Below, in pieces: positions 56,279 to 64,000 of a stretch of 64,000 nt of DNA (positions are counted from its first letter, which is position 1; each line of letters begins with the position of its first letter). Source of the stretch: Siphonodentalium dalli (lineage: Eukaryota; Mollusca; Scaphopoda; Gadilida; Siphonodentaliidae); assembly GCA_032622095.1 (NCBI GenBank), contig CP136061.1:37701797-37765796 (forward strand). Reading direction: 5' to 3'. The notes under the pieces were generated by a model. The model worked only from the letters and a program-made list of their open reading frames with translations. It was not told the DNA's origin and made no database searches. The translations under genes were made by a program, and so were the position numbers.

Positions 56279-56702
56279 GTTATGCTTTATCTGGTAGCCA
56301 ATATGATTATCTTGATGTCTTTATGCTGAGACCTACACGATTGTCTTGCAATTTTCAATAATGTGGAGAATACCAGTATTTAAGGTGATCAATGAAATAT
56401 GGGTGTGAATACTGCTTGATTTGGTTGAGGAATTGGTTAAGTTTATAGACAAGTTGATTATTTTTGCACTGTTGTTCAGATGAGTTGACAAATAGTGACA
56501 CATGGAGGAAATGTGGCATAAATTTGGTTGGCCTGTTCCTCATCGGGGGAGCTGGCCAGGAGAGGGAGGATTATACTATGAGAATAAAGAGAAGTTCATT
56601 AAGTTCTGCCCCCTCTTCTGGACAGTCTCTGCCGTAAGGGACTGCTGGCTATTATTGCCTTAGTATATATAATAGGGGAGAGAATACATACAAACTGGAT
56701 TG

Positions 56703-59700
56703 TTATTTGATATTTGGGGTGTATTTATTAATGAAATGTGTTTTTAGGTACTTATGATATTTATCACTAGTTTCTACGCGAAGCTTACACTCACATGGGA
56801 GTTCATTCCATAGACAGCTGGCTCTGGTTGATATGACACTTCTTGCTTTTTTTGTTCTTCTGAATTCACAATACATATTTGAATTTGCTTTGAACCGTGT
56901 ATTGTGGTTATGTATATCATGTATAATTGTAAATATTGAAGACAGCGATTTGGGGAGTTTCATTTGATGGAAATCATGTAAAATTTGTATTAGTTGCATG
57001 TTTCCAATGTCATTCATCAATAGCAAATTGTGGTCCCTGCATATTTCTGGTATGCTTTTTTTTGGTAAGATAGTGTGGGGATAGCTTTGTTTTGTATTTT
57101 TTCAAGGTTTTTCTTTGTTGTTGCACTCCATATGGCATTACAATATGTGAGATGTGGGATAATCAGTAAAGAATATAATGTTTTCATAGTATCTCTGGGT
57201 ATGAAATCACTGATTTTTCTCATGACTCCTAAATTTTTTGACAGTTTTTAGTAATAGATTCCACTTGCATATTCCATGATAAATTTTCTTCAATATTAAT
57301 TCCTAGGAATTTAGTGTTTTTAACTCTTTGTATCTGCTTTCATTGATCTTGAGCTCGGGTAGGACAGTAATTTTTTTGCATAGATCTGTATTCGTAAATA
57401 TCATGTAAAATTTTTTTTCTAGGTTTAGAGATAGTTTATTAGCGAGAAACCATTTACCCATTGTCTCCATTTCTTTGTTGACTACATCATATGCCTTATT
57501 TATATCTTTATTCGAGTAAAATGCATTTGTATCATCAGCAAATAGTATTAGATTCAGGTCCTTACAAATATTTGGAAGATCGTTCATATATATCAGAAAG
57601 AGTAGAGGGCCAAGTATAGATTCTTGTGGAACTCCACATATTATATCTGTTTGTGAAGACAAGTGGCCTTCATATTGTACAGATTGTTTTCTATTAGTCA
57701 AATAGCTTTGGAACCAGTTCAGTGCAACTCCACGACATCCATAGTTTTCAAGTTTATTTAGCATTATATTATGATTTATTGCTTCAAATGCCTTTGATAG
57801 ATCAAGGAATACCCCAAATGGTGTGTTCTCTATTATCTAGGGCTTGGGTAATTTTCTCTAAGAGATCAGTTAGTGCCAGAATAGTTGAGTGATTCTTTCT
57901 GAAGCCATATTGACTTCTATATAGAATATTGTATTTGGTTAAGTATTTGTTCAGTCGGTTGTACATCATTTTTTCTAGGATTTTGGAAAATACAGGTAGC
58001 ACAGAGACTGGCATGTAGTTACTTAATGTGGTTGGGTCTTTAGCTTTGAAAATAGGTACAACTTTTGCTATCTTCATGAGGTCTGGAAATATTCCATTAG
58101 CGAGAGAAAGATTGCATATATGTGTAATGGGTTTAATAATAAATTCGCTACAATGTTTCAATATTGAACACTTGAGATCATCAATACCGGCAGCCTTTTT
58201 TGCACTGATATTTTTGAGAATTTCTATGACTTCAAGTTCATCTGTTGGTTGGATAAAGACAGAAGAACACTTAGGTTGATTAAGGTAATCTGCTGGATTC
58301 TTGTTAGATTTAATTTTTGAAGCAAGGGTTGGTCCAATATTGGTGAAGAATACATTGAATTTGGTAGCAATTTCCTCTTTGTTATTAATATATTTATTTT
58401 CATAAAAGAACTCTGTTACATTTTTGCTTCCCTTTTTCTTGTTGAGAATGTTTTTAATCAGTTTCCATGTGCCATTGATATTACCTTCATATTGTTGGAA
58501 TTTCCTATGATAATAATGTTGTTTAGCAGTACGGATAATTGAATTTAGTCTATTCCTATACTTCTTGGATCGATCATTATTATAGTATGTTCTGTTCTTA
58601 ATGAATATTTTATATAGTTTATTCTTTCTTCTAATGGAATTCAGTATACCTGCTGTTATCCATGGATTGCAATGATTAGAAGGTTTGATTTTCTTTCTGA
58701 TGTTTGGAAAAATTATTATTGTAAATGTTTGTTAATGTTTCGTGGAAAGAATTGTAGGCTTTGTTGCAATCCTGGTTGTCTAACACCATAGTCCAGTCAA
58801 TTTTGGATATTTCGGTTATAAAATTTTCTTTGTTTCTTTTTGAATAGTCTCTTTGCCATATAAATACGTCTTTCTTATTCATTGTTTTAGTTCCATTGCT
58901 CAAAGGGAGATAGATAGGCATGTGGTCTGTAATGTCTTCCACGAATATACCAGCATTGATAGATGAGGAGAGGAGACAGTTGGAGAATATGTTGTCAATA
59001 AGGGTTGCACTGAACTCAGTTATTCTAGTGTGTTTCGTTATTGATGGCAAGAACATAAATGACTTTAGTAAGTTAAGGAAGTTGTTTCTGCTGGTGTTAT
59101 TAGTATTTATGTTTATATTAAAGTCTCCCATTAGGAAACAATCTTTTTTCTCTTTATGTATCTGGGTTAATACTGTTTCAAGTTTTTCAAGAAAGTCATC
59201 GACATTAGAATTTGGGCTTCGATATATACATCCTATATACATCCTACTACTTGTTTTTTGTTTTTGTCAAGAATTTCAATAAATAAGCTATCAAAGTTCT
59301 CACTGAACAAAGACAAGTCTGATCGTACCTGTGCTTCAATGCTTTCATGTACATTAAGTCCAACTCCACCCCACCTCTATCACTCCTGTGTTTCTCATAT
59401 AAGCTATAGCTTCCCATTTTTGTTAGATCCACAGGAGATTCATACTTAAGCCAAGTTTCAGTAACGCCTATTAGATCAAATCTGTGTCTACAGGTATACA
59501 GGAAAGTAGATAACTGGTCCATATTAATAGTGAACGTATGTTGAAGTGTATCATTGATGATGACACATTGTGGTTTATTATTTTCAATTTATCGTTAAAT
59601 TCATCAAGGAGGGTATAATTAGAGGAGTTTTCAGGATTTACTGGGTTTAAATTGTAGTCATCATCATCCATTTGATGTTCTTCACGGAAGTCATCATTTA

Positions 59701-59716
59701 GAGCGAATGGGTTCAT
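56703..59716 (-). pseudogene. Frameshifted endonuclease-RT ORF2 of Jockey/CR1-like element
   Basis: Minus-strand segments in order: 59716-59471 (start, 'HFNIRSL'), 59522-59247 ('GVTETWL'), 59242-58676 ('IYRSPNS', 'MGDFNININ', 'DITDHMP'), about 58680-57802 (RT start, 'SQYGFRKNHST'), 57764-57303 ('[13 protein letters not shown]', 'LILFADDTN'), 57223-57017 ('LTYCNAIW') and 57026-56703. Register changes occur near 59520, 59250, 58690, 57805, 57300 and 57020, with almost no in-frame stops between. The loss of function is therefore recent. Two substitutions at normally invariant places add to this: 'PQES' for 'PQGS', and 'YMPVSVLP' for 'YRPISLLP'. Confidence 0.9.
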
Positions 59717-59997
59717 TAAAATGATTTATTTGAATTTGTGTGAGCATATTCTTGTTTCATGTCAAATAATGCCAGTCGAAACAGTGCCTCTTCCTCCATG
59801 TGATTAAATGGAAATAACGTCTCATTACAATGGTAGCAAAACCATGGGCTATCATCATTAGCTAGCTTCATGAAATCTGTTTTTAGTAATTTAGAGCAGC
59901 GGCGGTGAATCCATTGATCACACAGGTCACAACATAACGCATCTTGATGTTTTCTCACTGATTTGTTGCATGTAGAGCATGGGTATTTTAGAGACAT
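59716..59997 (-). CDS. PHD-finger ORF1 of Jockey/CR1-like element
   Basis: A 93-aa frame with a C4HC3 zinc finger: C7-x2-C10, C23-x2-C26, H31-x2-C34 and C54-x2-C57, with Trp52 two residues before the last pair, as in PHD fingers ('SPWFCYHC'). Related elements carry such a finger near the start of the polyprotein; its role is unproven, possibly chromatin targeting. The stop TAA shares its last A with an ATG that opens the next frame (TAATG at 59714-59718 on the minus strand). The frame starts 17 bases past a run of 13 C (minus strand). Confidence 0.7.
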   Translation of the reverse strand: MSLKYPCSTCNKSVRKHQDALCCDLCDQWIHRRCSKLLKTDFMKLANDDSPWFCYHCNETLFPFNHMEEEALFRLALFDMKQEYAHTNSNKSF

Positions 59998-60013
59998 GGT
60001 AATGTGGTTGTAT

Positions 60014-60026
60014 GGGGGGGGGGGGG
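60014..60026. repeat. Poly(G)13 tract
   Basis: A run of 13 G residues, followed after a few bases by 'ggaggggggcgg'. On the minus strand it is a C run just upstream of the PHD-finger ATG. Such tracts are prone to assembly length errors. Confidence 0.9.
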
Positions 60027-60330
60027 TATGGAGGGGGGCGGTGAATGCGAGTGGTGAACTTTTTGAAGTTATTTGTCCAAGTGTAGGGTGTTCACATCAA
60101 AGGAGAAATGGCTGCAAGAACAAAAAAGTGATGAGTGTATTTTAGATGAACTGTTGAACTGGGGGATGACTTATTCAGTTTATATGATTTCCAGAAGAGA
60201 ATGTGTATTACGTAATGGATGGTTGGATATATGTTTTCCATGCACATGCTTGACAAAACTCAGGAAGTATATACATAATAACGTATCAATCATTAGTGCA
60301 TGCTCACTATCAAATTTTATTTACTCATTT

Positions 60331-60595
60331 TAAATACAAGTATACCATTTTGCACCCGATTATTTACTCTTATTAGATACATGTATACCATTTAATACCG
60401 GATTATTTACTCTTATTAGATACATGTATACCATTTAATACCGGATTATTTACTCTTATTAGATACATGTATACCATTTAATACCGGATTATTTACTCTT
60501 ATTAGATACATGTATACCATTTAATACCGGATTATTTACTCTTATTAGATACATGTATACCATTTAATACCGGATTATTTACTCTTAAATGACAT
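60331..60595. repeat. 43-bp minisatellite, about six units
   Basis: 'tattagatacatgtatacca' with 'tttaataccggattatttac' repeats at 60371, 60414, 60457 and onward with an exact 43-bp period. The first unit is diverged and the last four are almost identical. It lies about 330 bp upstream of the minus-strand retrotransposon start. Confidence 0.95.
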
Positions 60596-60894
60596 TCTGA
60601 ATGCGCTAATACTAAGTCCAGGGGGCTCCGGGAATATAAAGTCGACGGCTCCGACCGCATGCACGTCCGTCCGTACATATCACAATGTGAGTTGGGTGAA
60701 ATTCCGTTATTTTTGGGGTGCTGGTAGTCAAGGCTTCGTGCAAAGAATACACACATATAAATTAATGTTGATTTAGACACATTTTATTTTCAAAACATAT
60801 AGGTATGATATATATGTACCTGTATATAGCACAAGTGGGCAATGTGACAATTGGGGCCCACTCATGTATCACCTTCTCACGCAAAGTATTTCGT
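60596..60894. other. No gene recognised
   Basis: Contains 'gtccgtccgtac' at 60667. No domain. Confidence 0.4.
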
Positions 60895-61040
60895 CCAATT
60901 ATTTTTGCGACCGGGTTCAGGGTTGTGGGTATTTATATTGGGAATTTTGGGCGGGCCACACAGCCACGAGGTCAAATTGGGCGAAATACGAACCGTTTGG
61001 ATGTTCAGGGTCACCTAATTCCAGGGGTCTCTAGTGAAAA
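60895..61040 (+). repeat. Single unit of the GGGCGGGCCACCCA family
   Basis: 'ttttgggcgggccacacagc' and 'gaggtcaaattgggcgaaat' match the array at 21405-21945 in the same orientation. Confidence 0.75.
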
Positions 61041-62439
61041 GTCCCGATAAAACAAAAGAACTATATTTGGGTCTCTGATTATTTTATTAATTCAAAAGTC
61101 TAAACGCACATGGACAACATTGTCACAACAACACGCATGGCAAGTTAAACACAAGAGTTCTTGTGGGAACCATCGATTCCCCTCCCCGATAAATGTAAAA
61201 ACAAAAACAAAAACATGGGCACCAGCAGCCATTTATTATTTCAAATTTGAACCCATCGACACACCATGCAGCCCGCATTTATTGGAGAATTGTTTTGAAA
61301 ATGTACTGGCATGTTCAGGATCACCTCTAGATGGGAGCTATCGAATTTGAACAATTGTCGATGTAAAACATGGCCACTGGCAACCATCTTGGATTTTATT
61401 CTTTGCATGACTAATTATTTTTGGAACGTCCTACATACCACATCCCACATCCGATCGTCACCAAACATCATATGATCTTTTTATTACTTAAGCATATAAC
61501 CTATCGCTCAATGGACTGTTATATGACAAGATCCCATTTCCATGTTGAGCCACAGTGGCACGCTCGTTTTGAATTTATATATTTTTAAATCTATATTTAG
61601 TTCGTTTTAACGACACGCCCCATGTGGTTAGAACGTGAAATAAATTATTAACGTTTGCATTCCTGGTGCCTCTGTAATGAAATAATACAAATGTATACAC
61701 GATGGGTAAAAAAAAACATCACAGCTCAGCTGCGTGTCTGATATAAGTGTCGAACTTGGTGATGCATTAGTCCAGGCACATTAGGTTTCACTAATGCAAA
61801 AAATCCCGGAAAGCTGAATTTTTCAGGGATTAATAAGAACATGTTTATGAACAACTTGGCAAAAGTCCCCTAGAATCCGAGTTGAGCTTTTTGAGATATC
61901 ATGATTTTTCGCAACGGTGCAATTTCTGACGAAATTCCATTAGACCATATGCGAATGCGGTCGTATGTAGGCTAATTTATGGACTCAAACTTCACACATA
62001 CCCGTCCATCACGAAGCATGTGTCGATAGATATGCGTAATTGGTGCTAGAGCTTACTAACAGTCGATATTCCATAATTGTGATGACATTTATTGGCGAAG
62101 ATAGCATATAAATCGCATGGTGATTCAAAATTTCCTAACAAAAGAGGGCGAGTAAAGATATTCAGACGACAATGAGCTAAAATATGAACCATTATACTAG
62201 AAGAGTGGTTAGTTCAGAACAGGAAAGTCATGAGATATATCGAACCATCACCATCTTTAATATTTTATAGCCGGAAACATAACACTACCCCCTAAAACGT
62301 ACCCCATGGCTTTGAGTATCTGAAAGGCAAAATACCACATAATGCTCCTGGCGTTTGACGTAACAATTGTACAAATGGTGATAACACTATGAAACTTGGC
62401 ACATAGGTTCCTTATACACTATTAATCATTTTCAGATGT
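61041..62439. other. No gene recognised
   Basis: Short (CAAAAA)n at 61197-61212. No protein family or clear repeat was identified. Confidence 0.4.
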
Positions 62440-63235
62440 ATAGACGTTGCGGCAGGTCCGTCTTTGACAACGGTTGCTAGGCAACTATCCCACATCGAAG
62501 AAATACAAATATGACTGATATTATGGCAGTTTTAACAATCTAACCTACGTCATGCAGCATTTTTATGGTAAAATTAATATTAGTTGTTGTTCGAGCAGAT
62601 CTGGCTGGAAAATTACCATAGTTCTTACTTACAGGGGTGGTAACGGTTGCTAGGGACATACCCGAAACCGAAAAATGCCGAGCTGACTGATATTATGATA
62701 GTTTTGACAAACTAATATAAACTACGTCATTATCATTTTATGGTGAAACAATTGTAATAGTTATTGTTAGTGTGGTTTCGACTTTAAAATTACTATATAT
62801 TTATGGTAACGGTTGCGTTGCTAGGGACATACCAGACATCGAAAAATGCACACATGGCTGATATTATGGTAGTTTTAACAAACTAAACTACGTCATGTAA
62901 CATTTTTATATTTAAAACAATTATTACATTTGTTGTTAGAGTGAACATGGCAGTAAAGTTGCCACATTCGTTACCTAACGGGTGTGTTGTGGTTGCTATG
63001 GACATACCCACATTTGTAAGCATACCATATGTATGAGTTTCTGGTAATTTAACTGATATAACTGTTCCATGATATGGTATGAGTTTTGGGAAATTTGCAT
63101 GATATAATTGTTTCACAATATGCCATAGTATGCTTATATTGACAATAATGCATAACTAAAGGTTGTTGTGTTGTGTACTGACGCATTCTCGTGTGGCAAA
63201 TTGGTATTGAGGTTTCATTGTTGCTAGGTAACCAC
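62440..63235 (+). repeat. About 175-bp satellite with X-box-like GTTGCTAGGCAAC motif
   Basis: Four units are marked by 'ggttgctaggcaac' (62472), 'ggttgctagggac' (62645), 'gttgctaggga' (62817) and 'ggttgctatggac' (62991), with a period of 171-175 bp. A fifth motif 'gttgctaggtaac' lies at 63220. Units share 'ctgatattat(g)gtagttttaac', 'aaactacgtcatg' and 'catttttatg'. The first and last motifs match the palindromic RFX X-box closely; middle copies keep the left half. Confidence 0.88.
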
Positions 63236-64000
63236 CTACCATTGACAAATCTTCTTTAAACTGACAGACTATTCAGTTAGTTTTATCAGAATCACATACC
63301 TGTGTGGAGTTTACTATCGTTTCTTCCATGATTCGATTTTTGGAATACATTTTGATGAGACATGTAAAAATATTGACCCACATTTATGTCGATACCACCT
63401 GAACCCCCCTCCATGGAATCCGACATTTGCACTACATTTGACAATGGCATCCATGCAGAACACTCTATCACGGTGTGGTAGCATCCGCATACCAGTTGCT
63501 ATACGGTATGAACTAACTGTGTTTCTTTCATATCCATGCCATAACTACATATATGTCAATACATGGTCATGAGTCATTTACAAGTCTATAGGAGCTCGTA
63601 CATGAGCGTGGCCTATATATTTCAGATTGAACCGGTGACCAATACCCATTTACATGGGCAGCCATGGGCCCATTACCAACCCACAGTTACTAAGGAACAG
63701 CATCCAATGACGTGTCTTAACTACTGTGTCCATGTCATAGAAAGGGCCTGGGCCGATGATATACTATTTAGGGTTCGTTCTATTTATTTGCCTGGGTACA
63801 TGTCATGTGTACATAACTATAGACACTTGTGTATTTGCACTACATGTGGTGTTCATATGGGTCCATAGCGTATGCATGGCTGTGGTTATAACATAGATAG
63901 TCATGGCACATGTACATTCATGGGATGGGTTCATGTTTTACATATACATGTCTTGTAATAAAGTCATAACTAAATCAGCCTGGATACATGGGCTGTCCAT
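63236..64000. other. No gene established
   Basis: A frame at 63563-63868 (101 aa) shows no domain. Low-complexity 'catg/cata' rich words dominate the last 500 bp. The sequence runs off the window. Confidence 0.4.

Larger units (their letters stand above)
56560..60010 (-). mobile_element. Jockey/CR1-like non-LTR retrotransposon, damaged
   Basis: Read on the minus strand: a PHD-finger ORF (59716-59997), then an endonuclease-RT ORF broken by six frameshifts (56703-59716), then about 140 bp of possible 3' UTR. Clade assignment rests on the PHD finger upstream of the endonuclease, the FADD RT box and the 'W..LP......S...FK..L' type C-terminus. No poly(A) or microsatellite tail is evident at the 3' side, and the 5' limit is unknown. 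Confidence 0.85.

Noticed and set aside
63563-63868. 101-aa frame at the right end
   Set aside because: No motif, biased composition from 'catg' rich DNA, and no splice or promoter evidence.

Overview
The window is 64 kb of AT-rich eukaryotic DNA with introns, long simple repeats, non-LTR retrotransposons and a dense layer of short inverted-repeat elements. It looks like a marine invertebrate, most likely a mollusc. That call is inference: it rests on 'aagggagataact'-type dispersed motifs, repeats carrying 'gtccgtccgt', a retroposon tail ending in (AATC)n, and a small secreted C-type lectin gene. The species cannot be named from the sequence.

The one host gene I can build is a small secreted C-type lectin on the + strand. 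It has a TATA/CCAAT promoter and candidate non-coding exon near 12.58-12.79 kb, a signal-peptide exon at 19.74-19.82 kb, and two exons encoding one six-cysteine C-type lectin domain at 39.89-40.06 and 42.30-42.52 kb. All coding junctions are phase 1 and have consensus splice sites. The second intron is about 20 kb of repeats. The link from the promoter to the signal-peptide exon is inferred.

Left part (0-12.4 kb): microsatellites and minisatellites (0.3-2.6 kb), then a structurally intact L1/Tx1-like retrotransposon (about 4.9-12.4 kb). It has a coiled-coil/RRM ORF1, an unusual 2-kb inter-ORF segment, a 1268-aa endonuclease/reverse transcriptase ORF2 and a poly(A) tail.

Middle part (12.4-42 kb): lectin introns and many arrays. 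The striking elements are six composite miniature transposons. Four (16.8, 18.7, 41.0, 46.8 kb) have TTAA target sites and CCCTTTACCCAACA ends, piggyBac style. Two (20.7, 40.4 kb) have TA target sites and TGTGACCCGCCATATC ends, mariner style. Both families carry the same palindrome-spacer-palindrome core.

Right part (42.7-64 kb): a non-LTR reverse transcriptase pseudogene (43.1-47.6 kb) is split by a 2.8-kb element with 305-bp terminal inverted repeats and a 7-bp target duplication, and again by a TTAA composite element. Both insertion sites can be read from the interrupted coding frame. A second retrotransposon lies on the minus strand (about 56.6-60.0 kb): a PHD-finger ORF1 overlaps by TAATG with a six-times frameshifted Jockey/CR1-like ORF2. 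A roughly 175-bp satellite with RFX X-box-like palindromes lies at 62.4-63.2 kb.

All positions and similarities were read by eye. Boundaries of repeats are approximate unless a target-site duplication is quoted.
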